In this document: in pieces, positions 21,929-30,357 of the stretch
Numbering within the stretch: the stretch's first letter is position 1
How the letters are laid out: every line of letters begins with the position of its first letter
IMG/VR virus record: IMGVR_UViG_3300046009_000507
Location: 1 to 40,248 of that record
From: a virus
Length of the DNA: 40,248 bases
Strand: one strand, 5' to 3'
The notes under the pieces: model-generated
Seen by the model: the letters and a program-made list of their open reading frames with translations, nothing else
What the model was told of the DNA's origin: nothing
The model's database searches: none
Position numbers and translations under genes: made by a program

Positions 21929-22804
21929 ATGACTGACATCTATGCCGAGTTCGGCGTCAACGGGGCAGTAATGTCCAGCAACAACATCACCGAGCACGAG
22001 CAGAACATGCTGGCTCTCCCGACCTCTGTGCGTGATGGCGATGAGTCCATCGAACTGGTAGACCCGGAGAACGAATCCGAGGTCACGCTGGGCACCGAAG
22101 AAGAACAGGAACCTGAAGTTGAGGTGACTGACAACGAAGCCGAAGCAGGTGACGAAAGCGAGCAAGAAGCTGGCGACGAGTTCACCCCACTGGGCGAGCC
22201 TGATGCTGAGCTGGTCGAATCCAGCCGCCAGATCGACGAGTACGCTGAAGGCTTCGCTCAGATGCGTGAGCAGGCCATCAAGGCCGGTCTCGATCCTTCC
22301 GTGGCTGATGCCATTGAGGCCGAGTACGAGCGCGACAACCAGCTCTCTGAGGCGTCCCTGAAGGCGCTCGAAGCAGTGGGCTACAGTCGTGGCTTCGTTC
22401 GGTCGTTCATCAATGGCCAAGAAGCTCTGGCGAACACCTACGTGGCCCAGATTCAGGCTTACGCTGGTGGCCCTGAGAAGTTCCAAGCAATCCTGTCGCA
22501 CCTGAATGCGACCTCGAAGGATGCTGTGGCTTCTCTCGAAAAGGCCATCGAGTCGCAAGACCTGCACGCCATCAAGACCATCATCAACTTGGGCATGGCG
22601 AGCCACACCAAGAAGTTCGGTAAGGCCCCTCAACGTTCGATCACCAAGCGTGCTCCAGCAGCCCCAGCGGCGACCCGTAAGAGCACCGTTCAGGGCTTCG
22701 CTTCGCAACGCGAGATGATCGCTGCGATGTCCGATAAGCGCTACCAAGACGACGCTTCCTATCGTGCCCAAGTAGAGGCCCGTGTAGGCGCTTCGAGCTG
22801 GTAA
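21929..22804 (+). CDS. 9: Capsid scaffolding protein
   Basis: 291 residues (T7 307). The start at 21929 gives DIYAEFGVNGAVMSS and the EHEQNMLAL block of T7 gp9; CAAGGAGA precedes it. An acidic centre (E-rich 50-95) is followed by FTPLGEPDAEL and a helical, basic C-terminus with RSITKRAP and AMSDKRYQDDASYR, the part that binds the shell protein. It directs procapsid assembly and leaves before DNA packaging. Confidence 0.97.
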   Translation: MTDIYAEFGVNGAVMSSNNITEHEQNMLALPTSVRDGDESIELVDPENESEVTLGTEEEQEPEVEVTDNEAEAGDESEQEAGDEFTPLGEPDAELVESSRQIDEYAEGFAQMREQAIKAGLDPSVADAIEAEYERDNQLSEASLKALEAVGYSRGFVRSFINGQEALANTYVAQIQAYAGGPEKFQAILSHLNATSKDAVASLEKAIESQDLHAIKTIINLGMASHTKKFGKAPQRSITKRAPAAPAATRKSTVQGFASQREMIAAMSDKRYQDDASYRAQVEARVGASSW

Positions 22805-22813
22805 GCCACTGAT

Positions 22814-22838
22814 TTAAAAACCCTCACTATGGCTGCAT
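22814..22838 (+). promoter_or_regulatory. Phage promoter before the capsid gene, A at -3
   Basis: Full consensus with core ACCCTCACTATGGC; +1 at 22832. Corresponds to T7 phi10, the strongest late promoter. Confidence 0.93.
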
Positions 22839-22877
22839 AGAGAAACCTTTGGGTACATCCCAAGGACTCTGTGCGCC
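22831..22877 (+). promoter_or_regulatory. 5' double hairpin of the capsid transcript
   Basis: GGCTGCATAGAG (22831-22842) pairs with 22867-22877 with one bulge. Inside it CCTTTGGG (22846-22853) pairs with CCCAAGG (22859-22865). The T7 phi10 transcript also begins with a hairpin that stabilises the message. Confidence 0.7.
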
Positions 22878-22906
22878 TACCTAAAACATGCAAAGGAGAA
22901 CTACAC

Positions 22907-23950
22907 ATGGCAAACGCAACTGGCGGTCAACAAATCGGTGCCAACCAAGGCAAGGGCCAATCGGCTGCTGACAAACTGGCTCTGTTCCTCAAGGTCTTCG
23001 GTGGCGAAGTTCTGACTGCATTCGTGCGTCGTTCGGTCACTATGGACAAACACATGGTTCGTACCATCCAGAATGGTAAGAGCGCCAGCTTCCCGGTCAT
23101 GGGCCGCACCAAGGGTTACTACTTGGCACCCGGCGAGAACCTCGATGACAAGCGTAAGGACATCAAGCATTCCGAGAAGGTCATCCAGATCGACGGCCTG
23201 CTGACCTCCGACGTGCTGATCTACGACATCGAAGACGCCATGAACCACTACGACGTTCGTGCCGAGTACAGCGCCCAACTGGGTGAAGCTCTGGCAATCG
23301 CCGCTGACGGTGCTGTGCTGGCTGAAATGGCCAAGCTGTGCAACCTGCCTGCTGCCTCGAACGAGAACATCGCTGGTCTGGGCCAAGCCGTTGTCCTGAA
23401 CATCGGTGCTGCTGCTGACCTCGTTGACGTGGAAGCTCGTGGTAAAGCGATCCTGAAGGGCCTGACTCTGGCTCGTGCTCGCCTGACCAAGAACTACGTG
23501 CCTGCTGGCGACCGTCGCTTCTACTGCGCACCGGAAGACTACAGCGCGATCCTGTCGGCTCTGATGCCGAACGCTGCGAACTACGCTGCGCTGATCGACC
23601 CTGAAACCGGCAACATCCGCAACGTCATGGGCTTCGAGGTTATCGAAGTTCCGCACCTGACCGTTGGTGGTGCTGGCGACAACAACCCTGCCGATGGCGT
23701 GGCTCCGACCAACCAGAAGCACATCTTCCCGGCTCTCGCCACTGGCGATGACCGTGTAGCTCAGAACAACGTGGTCGGCCTGTTCAACCACCGTTCGGCT
23801 GTCGGTACTGTGAAGCTGAAGGACATGGCGCTGGAGCGTGCTCGTCGCCCTGAGTTCCAAGCTGACCAGATCATCGGCAAGTACGCGATGGGTCACGGTG
23901 GCCTGCGCCCTGAAGCTGCTGGCGCACTGGTCTTCACCCCGGCTGCCTAA
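22907..23950 (+). CDS. 10: Major capsid protein
   Basis: 347 residues (T7 gp10A 345). Continuous match: TGGQQIGANQGKG, ALFLKVFGGEVLTAF, YLAPGENLDDKRKDIKH, DVLIYDIEDAMNHYDVR, and KYAMGHGGLRPEAAGA near the end. HK97-fold shell subunit. CAAAGGAGA precedes ATG 22907. T7 makes a longer gp10B by frameshifting; here the gene ends eight bases before a strong terminator and no long alternative-frame extension exists, so a gp10B is not expected. Confidence 0.99.
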   Translation: MANATGGQQIGANQGKGQSAADKLALFLKVFGGEVLTAFVRRSVTMDKHMVRTIQNGKSASFPVMGRTKGYYLAPGENLDDKRKDIKHSEKVIQIDGLLTSDVLIYDIEDAMNHYDVRAEYSAQLGEALAIAADGAVLAEMAKLCNLPAASNENIAGLGQAVVLNIGAAADLVDVEARGKAILKGLTLARARLTKNYVPAGDRRFYCAPEDYSAILSALMPNAANYAALIDPETGNIRNVMGFEVIEVPHLTVGGAGDNNPADGVAPTNQKHIFPALATGDDRVAQNNVVGLFNHRSAVGTVKLKDMALERARRPEFQADQIIGKYAMGHGGLRPEAAGALVFTPAA

Positions 23951-23958
23951 GCCAACCC

Positions 23959-23994
23959 AACCCCTTGAGGCCCTCTGGCTTTGAGGGGTTTTTT
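23959..23994 (+). terminator. Late terminator after the capsid gene (Tphi-like)
   Basis: A 14-bp stem (23959-23972 with 23977-23990, few G-T pairs) and loop CTCT are followed by six T (23989-23994). It sits where T7 has Tphi, which lowers late transcription downstream of gene 10 so that capsid protein is made in excess. Confidence 0.95.
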
Positions 23995-24010
23995 CATTAA
24001 GGAGACCTTT

Positions 24011-24598
24011 ATGCGTTCTATCGAAGCAACACTGGAAACGGATGACGAACTGGCTGCGATCAACGACATGCTGGCTGCCATCGGCGAGTCCCCTGTGAGT
24101 TCCCTCGAAGGTGACCCTAACGCTGACGTGGCGAACGCTCGACGCATCCTCAACCAAGTCAACCGGGAAGTCCAAGCGAGAGGCTGGACGTTCAACATTG
24201 AGGAATCCGCTGTGCTGTCACCAGACGCCTTCAGTGGACTCATCGAGTACCTCTCAGATTACCTTCGGATCACCACTACAGGTGGCACCGTCTACGTCAA
24301 TCGTGGTGGCTACATCTACGACCGCTCGACCAAGACCGACACCTTCACCAACGACATCACCGTTGACCTGATCCGCTTCAAGACCTTCAGCGAGATGCCT
24401 GAGTGCTTCCGCTCCTACATCGTCGCTAAGGCGTCCCGACGTTTCAACATCCGGTTCTTCGGCGCTGGGGAAATCGAAGGGTCGCTCCAAGAGCAAGAGT
24501 CCGAGGCATGGCAAGCATGTCAGGAATACGAACTCGACTATGGCGGCTTCAACATGATCGACGGTGACTCCTTCGTGGGTGGCATCGCAAACCGATAA
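24011..24598 (+). CDS. 11: Tail tubular protein A
   Basis: 195 residues (T7 gp11 196). ATG 24011 follows TAAGGAGAC. Matches include [53 protein letters not shown] and [16 protein letters not shown], ending [10 protein letters not shown]. Forms the gatekeeper ring between portal and nozzle. Confidence 0.98.
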   Translation: MRSIEATLETDDELAAINDMLAAIGESPVSSLEGDPNADVANARRILNQVNREVQARGWTFNIEESAVLSPDAFSGLIEYLSDYLRITTTGGTVYVNRGGYIYDRSTKTDTFTNDITVDLIRFKTFSEMPECFRSYIVAKASRRFNIRFFGAGEIEGSLQEQESEAWQACQEYELDYGGFNMIDGDSFVGGIANR

Positions 24599-24607
24599 GG
24601 AGGGCCT

Positions 24608-27028
24608 ATGGGACTCGTAAGTCAATCCGTAAAGAACCTCAAAGGAGGTATCTCGCAGCAACCGGACATCCTTCGGTTCAGCAACCAAGGCGCTCTACAA
24701 GTCAATGGCTGGTCGTCCGAGACCCAAGGACTTCAGAAGCGTCCACCAACCACCTTCACCAAGCGTCTCCAGAACAAGGGGTTCCTCGGGGCCAAGCCTC
24801 TGGTTCACCTCATCAACCGGGATGCCCAAGAGCAATACTATGTGGGCCTCTCTGGGACTGGTCTGGCGGTCTGGGACTTGAAGGGTAACAACTACACCGT
24901 GCGTGGCTACAACGGTTACGCCAACTGCGCCAACCCTCGCACCGACCTGCGCCTCATCACCGTGGCCGACTACACCTTCGTGGTCAACCGTAACGTCGTC
25001 TGCCAGATGGGATCGACCCTGACCAATGCTGCCTATCCGCGACTCGATGGCCGTGCGCTCATCAACGTGCGTGGTGGTCAGTACGGGCGCACCTTGTCCA
25101 TTACCATCAATGGTGACGGCACTGGGTCGAGTCCTCAAGCGTCCATTAAGATGCCCAACGGTTCTGCCGAAAAGGTGCCTGCTGGTGATCCCTACGCGGG
25201 CATGAACCAAGTGGACATGACGGACGCCTCGTGGATCGCCTCGACTCTGGCAGCACAACTGCAAGCCAACCTTGGGCCTTCTGGGTGGTCGTTCCAAGCG
25301 GGCACCGGGTGGATTCTCATTACGGCCCCGGCCAACGACAACATCCGCCAGATCGCCACCAAGGACGGCTACGCTGACCAGTTGCTCAACGGGTTCATCT
25401 ATCAGGTTCAGACCTTCACGAAGCTCCCTGCGAACGCCCCACCGGGTTACCTCGTGGAGATCACTGGGGAGTCTGCCCGGTCTGGTGACAACTACTGGGT
25501 TCAGTATGACGCCGCTGGGAAGGTCTGGAAGGAGACCGCGAAGCCCAAGATCATCGCTGGGTTCAATGCCGCAACGCTCCCACACGCGCTCGTTAGGGCC
25601 GCTGATGGGCAGTTCGATTGGAAGCCTCTGACGTGGGACAACCGCAACGCTGGTGACGATGACACCAACCCAATGCCGTCCTTCATCGGCGCTTCGATCA
25701 ACGACGTGTTCTTCTTCAGGAACCGCTTGGGATTCCTCTCGGGTGAGAACGTCATCATGTCCCGCACCTCGAAGTATTTCAACTTCTTCCCGAGCAGCGT
25801 GGCGACCCTGAGCGACGACGATCCGATTGACGTGGCCATCTCGCACAACCGTATCTCGATCCTGAAGTACGCTGTGCCATTCGCCGAGCAGCTCCTGCTG
25901 TGGAGCGATCAGGCTCAGTTCGTTCTGTCGAGCAACGGCATCCTGTCGAGCAAGACCATCGAGCTGGACTTGACCACCGAGTTCGACGTGAGCGATGGAG
26001 CACGGCCCTACGGCATCGGTCGAGGGGTTTACTTCGCAGCCCCACGGGCGTCATTCACGTCCCTCAAGCGGTACTATGCGATTCAGGATGTCTCCAACGT
26101 GAAGTCCGCTGAGGATGTCTCTGCGCACGTCCCGAGCTACATCGTGAACACCGTCCATGCAATCCACGGGTCAGGCACTGAGAACTTCGTGAGCGTCCTT
26201 ACAGACGGTGCCCCTAACCGGGTCTACATCTACAAGTTCCTGTACCTCGATGAGGTGCTCCAGCAGCAGTCCTTCAGCCACTGGGAGTTCGGTGAAAACA
26301 CCACCGTTCTGGCAGCGGCCTGCATCGGCTCCTACTGCTACCTGATGATCGACCGTCCAGAGGGCCTGTGCCTTGAGCGTATCGAGTTCACCCAGCACAC
26401 CATCGACTTCCCCATTGAGCCTTACCGCTGCTACATGGACATGAAGAAGATTGTGACCCTCGGTGCGTACAACCCAGACACCAACCTGACGAGCTTCGAC
26501 ATCCGTACCGCCTATGGTGGAACGCCGGGGCCTGATGCGGTCTTCTTCTTGATTGACAGCAAGGGCGTCCTTCAGGAGTTCTCATCGGACAACTGGGCGG
26601 CCAACCCGTACATCTCCTTCCAAGGCAACCGCGCTGGTGAGCAGATGGTCATTGGGAAGCAGTACCAGTTCCAATACGAGTTCTCCAAGTTCCTCATCAA
26701 GCAAACCGCTGACGATGGGTCTACCTCGACCGAGGACATTGGACGCTTGCAGCTTCGTCGCGCATGGCTGAACTACGAGGAATCTGGTGCCTTCGAGATC
26801 AACGTCAACAACGGCTCCAGCGAGTTCATCTACTCGATGACTGGCGGGCGTCTGGGCATCGCAAAGACCCTCGGAGAACTCTCTGTGGGCACCGGCCAGT
26901 TCAAGTTCCCTGTGACGGGCAACGCGGTCAACCAACGAGTAACCATCACCAGTGACAACCCGAACCCACTCAACGTGATCGGCTGTGGCTGGGAAGGTAA
27001 CTACATTCGCCGGTCTTCCGGTATCTAA
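24608..27028 (+). CDS. 12: Tail tubular protein B (nozzle)
   Basis: 806 residues (T7 gp12 794). Start QSVKNLKGGISQQPDI follows AAGGAGGG and is typical of the family. Large beta-rich protein with the DDDPIDVAISHN block in the middle. It forms the tail nozzle together with gp11 and carries the fibres. The last gene before the promoter at 27050. Confidence 0.97.
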   Translation: MGLVSQSVKNLKGGISQQPDILRFSNQGALQVNGWSSETQGLQKRPPTTFTKRLQNKGFLGAKPLVHLINRDAQEQYYVGLSGTGLAVWDLKGNNYTVRGYNGYANCANPRTDLRLITVADYTFVVNRNVVCQMGSTLTNAAYPRLDGRALINVRGGQYGRTLSITINGDGTGSSPQASIKMPNGSAEKVPAGDPYAGMNQVDMTDASWIASTLAAQLQANLGPSGWSFQAGTGWILITAPANDNIRQIATKDGYADQLLNGFIYQVQTFTKLPANAPPGYLVEITGESARSGDNYWVQYDAAGKVWKETAKPKIIAGFNAATLPHALVRAADGQFDWKPLTWDNRNAGDDDTNPMPSFIGASINDVFFFRNRLGFLSGENVIMSRTSKYFNFFPSSVATLSDDDPIDVAISHNRISILKYAVPFAEQLLLWSDQAQFVLSSNGILSSKTIELDLTTEFDVSDGARPYGIGRGVYFAAPRASFTSLKRYYAIQDVSNVKSAEDVSAHVPSYIVNTVHAIHGSGTENFVSVLTDGAPNRVYIYKFLYLDEVLQQQSFSHWEFGENTTVLAAACIGSYCYLMIDRPEGLCLERIEFTQHTIDFPIEPYRCYMDMKKIVTLGAYNPDTNLTSFDIRTAYGGTPGPDAVFFLIDSKGVLQEFSSDNWAANPYISFQGNRAGEQMVIGKQYQFQYEFSKFLIKQTADDGSTSTEDIGRLQLRRAWLNYEESGAFEINVNNGSSEFIYSMTGGRLGIAKTLGELSVGTGQFKFPVTGNAVNQRVTITSDNPNPLNVIGCGWEGNYIRRSSGI

Positions 27029-27049
27029 ATGGACGCCTAAGTGGGGGCC

Positions 27050-27074
27050 TCAAAAACCCTCACTATGGCTACCC
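27050..27074 (+). promoter_or_regulatory. Phage promoter before gene 13, A at -3
   Basis: Core ACCCTCACTATGGC with TC instead of TT at the upstream edge; +1 near 27068. Corresponds to T7 phi13. Confidence 0.9.
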
Positions 27075-27077
27075 CAA

Positions 27078-27096
27078 AGACCCTACGGGAGGGTTT
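27078..27096 (+). promoter_or_regulatory. 5'-proximal hairpin of the gene 13 transcript
   Basis: AGACCCT (27078-27084) pairs with AGGGTTT (27090-27096), seven positions with one G-T and loop ACGGG, ten bases after the start site. Probably mRNA-stabilising. Confidence 0.55.
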
Positions 27097-27102
27097 CAAC
27101 TT

Positions 27103-27537
27103 ATGATATTGACACAAGCAACCAAGCGTGATCTTGAGGTAGCTGCTGATGACCTCTGCAAGCACGACCTCAATGAGTTCCATAGCCACACTGCTGGCCG
27201 TGATCCTCGCACTGTCATCCCGACCCATCTCGATGAAACCACTATGGCCATCAAGGTGGGTTCTTTGGTATTGGCCGTGGGTGGCTCCAAGGACTGCCTC
27301 TGGTTCGTGACTACGAATGTCGTTGACATGCTGACCAGTGGCGAGCGAATGCGCTTCTACAGGCTGCTCAAGGAACATCTCAAGGGTCTCCGTGAAGGAG
27401 GCCACCAAGCCCTGACCAACTTCGTGTCAGTGGATAATAAACCGCACATCCGTTTGCTGGAGTCTCTCGGTGCCACCTTCTCCAAGGGGATCACCATGTC
27501 TCCTGCTGGATTTGCATTCCGTCAATTCTGGCTGTAG
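27103..27537 (+). CDS. 13: Internal virion/assembly protein A (gp13-like)
   Basis: 144 residues (T7 gp13 138). Weak overall but telling blocks: LAVGGSKDCLWFVTT (T7 LAIGGNCGDQCWFVTS), the Arg/Lys helix RFYRLLKEH, and HIRLLESLGATF (T7 HIRFLKTIGAVF). Needed in T7 for assembly of the internal core. The fold resembles acetyltransferases but no catalytic motif is seen. GGGAGGG precedes the ATG. Confidence 0.85.
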   Translation: MILTQATKRDLEVAADDLCKHDLNEFHSHTAGRDPRTVIPTHLDETTMAIKVGSLVLAVGGSKDCLWFVTTNVVDMLTSGERMRFYRLLKEHLKGLREGGHQALTNFVSVDNKPHIRLLESLGATFSKGITMSPAGFAFRQFWL

Positions 27538-27547
27538 GAGGTACACC

Positions 27548-28129
27548 ATGTGTGAACCAGTATCTATCGGCATGGCCGCTGTGGCTCTCGTTGGTGGCGC
27601 TATGGCTGCCAGTGACAAGTCGAAGGCCGAAGGTGCCGCTGAAGACGCTCAACGCCGCAATGCTCGTGAGCAGGTCAAGCAGATGAACATGGCCAACGCC
27701 AACCTGAACCTCAACGCTCAGGACAAGGCAGACGAGGCCCGTAAGCAGCTCGCTGAGGTCAACATGCAGGCCCTGCGTAACAAGGGGACAATCCGTGCCG
27801 CCATCGGCGAGTCGGGTCTCTCAGGGAACTCCATGCGGCGCATTGCGACCAGCGTAGAGAACGAGGCATCACAACAGCGCATGTCCATCACCGACAACTA
27901 CCACCGCGACTACCAGTCGATCTTTGCGAACCAAGTGGCCAACACTGAGAACACCAAGAGTGCCCTCAAAGGTCAGGCGCAGGTCATCAAGACTTCGGGT
28001 CTGTCGAACGCCCTCGGGATCATCTCGGCGGGTGCTCAGGGTTACGCTCAAGGTCAGTCCATCTCGGCTGGCATGAAGGGCAGCTCGGCTGGCGGGTCTA
28101 ACGGAACACCACAAGGAGGCAAGACGTAA
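27548..28129 (+). CDS. 14: Internal virion protein B
   Basis: 193 residues (T7 gp14 196). ATG 27548 follows TAGGAGGT; the upstream in-frame start lies inside gene 13. A hydrophobic, Gly/Ala-rich N-terminus (about residues 5-24) is followed by a long helical part with IRAAIGESGLSGNSMRRI and NYHRDYQSIFANQ, the T7 pattern. It is ejected into the host envelope as the outer-membrane pore of the DNA channel. The stop overlaps gene 15 by one base. Confidence 0.95.
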   Translation: MCEPVSIGMAAVALVGGAMAASDKSKAEGAAEDAQRRNAREQVKQMNMANANLNLNAQDKADEARKQLAEVNMQALRNKGTIRAAIGESGLSGNSMRRIATSVENEASQQRMSITDNYHRDYQSIFANQVANTENTKSALKGQAQVIKTSGLSNALGIISAGAQGYAQGQSISAGMKGSSAGGSNGTPQGGKT

Positions 28130-30345
28130 TGGCAAATGACATCAATCGGGCGGTCGAGCAGTCTCGCTTCGGCCCCACTGAGAACCTTCATGGTTCCACC
28201 GCTACGATCCAGTTTCAGGCTGCCCGTCAGAACGCCCCTGTGGGTTCTACAGGACTCGCTGAGTCGATGGCTCAGTTCGTCAAGTCGGGAACTGCTGCCT
28301 TCGGTGCGTACACTGAGCAGCGCCAGAAGACTGCCGATGAGCGATCCAACGAGATCATCCGCAAGCTGACCCCTGAGCAGCGCCGAGAGGCAATCGCCAA
28401 CGGCACCCTGCTGTATCAGGACGACCCGTATGCCATGAACATGCTGCGCCAGAAGACTGGTCGATCAGCGGCCTACGATGTCGAGGACGAGATTCAGACC
28501 AAGCTCAACAACGGTGAGTTTGACGGTAAGGATCGGAAGTACCTTGAGGAATACCGGCAGCAGCGTCTGGCCCAATCCTCGAAGTCATACGCCGAGTCCG
28601 CTGGCATCGACGAGAACGACCCTGAGTATCAGGCTGGCTTCAACGCTGACATCGTTCAACGCAACGCTGGTATCTACGACCTGCACGCTCGTCGCCGCTC
28701 GGCATGGTTCCAGTCTCAGGCAGCCGTGAACACCCGTGGTGACCTCGCTCCGTTGCTGGACGACCCTGAAGTCATGCAGTCGCCTTCTGGCGGTCAGGTG
28801 ATCGCAGGGTACTTCAACGAGGGCCTCAAGTCCGGTCAGTTCCCAAGCGACAAGCAGGCCATTGATTCCCTCGGGCTGCTCGTTAAGGACGCCCAGCAGA
28901 AGGACGGTGGCACCAACCTGCTCCGCTCTCTGCGTGACCAGCAGATCAACGTTCTGGGTGGCGCGAAGAAGGTCTCTGACCTGATCGACCCGGACGTGTA
29001 TGAGAACGCGATCACTCAGGCCGAGGCCAACGAGTACAAGCGCAATCAGGGTCGCAGCCGTGACCTCGACTTGGGCATCTCCACGGCCCTCAATCAGGAG
29101 AACCCTGAAGACGGCTGGAGGATGATCCAAGAGCTGCGCAACAAGAACAGTTGGCTCCAAGGGTCGGACAACATGACCCCTCAGAAGGAGAAGCTGATTC
29201 AGGCTGAACAACGCCTCATCGCAGACGTTCGCCAGCGCTCTCAGGCTACCGCTCAGGCAACCCAGAAGGCAATCCAAGCGGACACCCGTGTGGCGTACCT
29301 GAAGGAGCGACTCGCTGACCGAATTGCCGGTAAGAACGTATCGGTCGAGCCTGACTATCAACCTGACATCGGTGCCGGGAAGTTTACCAAGCAGGACGCC
29401 ATGACGGCAGCCAACGAGGTGATGCACGACATTGAGCAGATGAACGTCCCTGAAGCCAAGAAGGATCAGCTCCGTGCTGACTACCTGCGAGCCGACTACC
29501 AAGGTGGCCCGTTCCAGACCTACTTCTCGGCGCTCGTAACTGACGCCCAGCGGGAATGGAACAACGCGGTTCGCTCTGGTGAGCCGGGAGACTTCACTCG
29601 AATCACCCAGTTGCAAAGGGCATACGCGGCAGACCCGTCCACCATCGGTGCGGTCTTCCCTGAGCAGGCTGACTTCCTCGAAAAGATGAAGGACATGGCC
29701 GACTCGGGGGCTGACCCTGCTGTGATGATCGCCGCTGAGAAGGCCACGAAGAACCTGTCGATTGACGAGAAGAAATTCCGCGATCAGGCATGGGCTGACC
29801 TGAAGAACGATTCCAGTGCCAAGGACTTGACCGCTCTACCGGGCAACCTTGAGAGGATCGCTCGCACCCTTTACGACGGCTACAACGAGCGTACAGGCAA
29901 CGCCAAGCAGGCCCAGCAGAAGGTCACTGAGTGGCTCCAAAAGAACACCGTGGCATTCACCGAGGATCAAGGCGGAACCTTCTCGTCTCCCGATCAAGGC
30001 ACCCTGCGCGGTCGCCTCTCGAAGCGTGACCTCATGGCAGACCCGAGCGATGTCAACTCGTGGACTGGCGGTCAGGCAATCGTTGAGGACACCTTGAAGG
30101 GCCTCGCTGAGAACCCTCAATGGGCCGACACCGGGATGACCGTGGAAGGCACGGACGCTGGCGACATCGTTATCAGCTCGCTCAACGGCAAGCGTGTACG
30201 CATCACCAAGCAACAGCTTCAGCTCATCTACCGGACTCGCCAACAGGCAGCCGCTGAGCAGAAGTTCCAGCAGGAGAAGGAGTCCACCAAGACTGGCCAG
30301 CTTCTCTACAACGACGTAATCCGAGGGGGCCGTGGCCCTCTCTAA
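28129..30345 (+). CDS. 15: Internal virion protein C
   Basis: 738 residues (T7 gp15 747). Largely helical, rich in Gln, Glu, Lys and Ala, without membrane segments. Position, size and the N-terminal region match gp15. With gp14 and gp16 it builds the internal core and the periplasmic part of the DNA ejection channel. CAAGGAGG precedes the start at the overlapping TAATG. Confidence 0.93.
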   Translation: MANDINRAVEQSRFGPTENLHGSTATIQFQAARQNAPVGSTGLAESMAQFVKSGTAAFGAYTEQRQKTADERSNEIIRKLTPEQRREAIANGTLLYQDDPYAMNMLRQKTGRSAAYDVEDEIQTKLNNGEFDGKDRKYLEEYRQQRLAQSSKSYAESAGIDENDPEYQAGFNADIVQRNAGIYDLHARRRSAWFQSQAAVNTRGDLAPLLDDPEVMQSPSGGQVIAGYFNEGLKSGQFPSDKQAIDSLGLLVKDAQQKDGGTNLLRSLRDQQINVLGGAKKVSDLIDPDVYENAITQAEANEYKRNQGRSRDLDLGISTALNQENPEDGWRMIQELRNKNSWLQGSDNMTPQKEKLIQAEQRLIADVRQRSQATAQATQKAIQADTRVAYLKERLADRIAGKNVSVEPDYQPDIGAGKFTKQDAMTAANEVMHDIEQMNVPEAKKDQLRADYLRADYQGGPFQTYFSALVTDAQREWNNAVRSGEPGDFTRITQLQRAYAADPSTIGAVFPEQADFLEKMKDMADSGADPAVMIAAEKATKNLSIDEKKFRDQAWADLKNDSSAKDLTALPGNLERIARTLYDGYNERTGNAKQAQQKVTEWLQKNTVAFTEDQGGTFSSPDQGTLRGRLSKRDLMADPSDVNSWTGGQAIVEDTLKGLAENPQWADTGMTVEGTDAGDIVISSLNGKRVRITKQQLQLIYRTRQQAAAEQKFQQEKESTKTGQLLYNDVIRGGRGPL

Positions 30346-30357
30346 TAGGAGGTCTAC

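Noticed and set aside
23930-23990. Possible gp10B frameshift extension of the capsid gene
   Set aside because: No T7-like slippery site was seen, and the terminator begins eight bases after the stop, leaving no room for an extension domain.
22901-24175. Minus-strand frame opposite capsid and gp11
   Set aside because: Crosses the terminator and two well-supported genes; composition reflects antisense of biased codons.
27228-27256. ACCACTATGGCC inside gene 13 resembling a promoter
   Set aside because: Only the CACTATGGC part matches; the upstream CCCTC specificity bases are absent.
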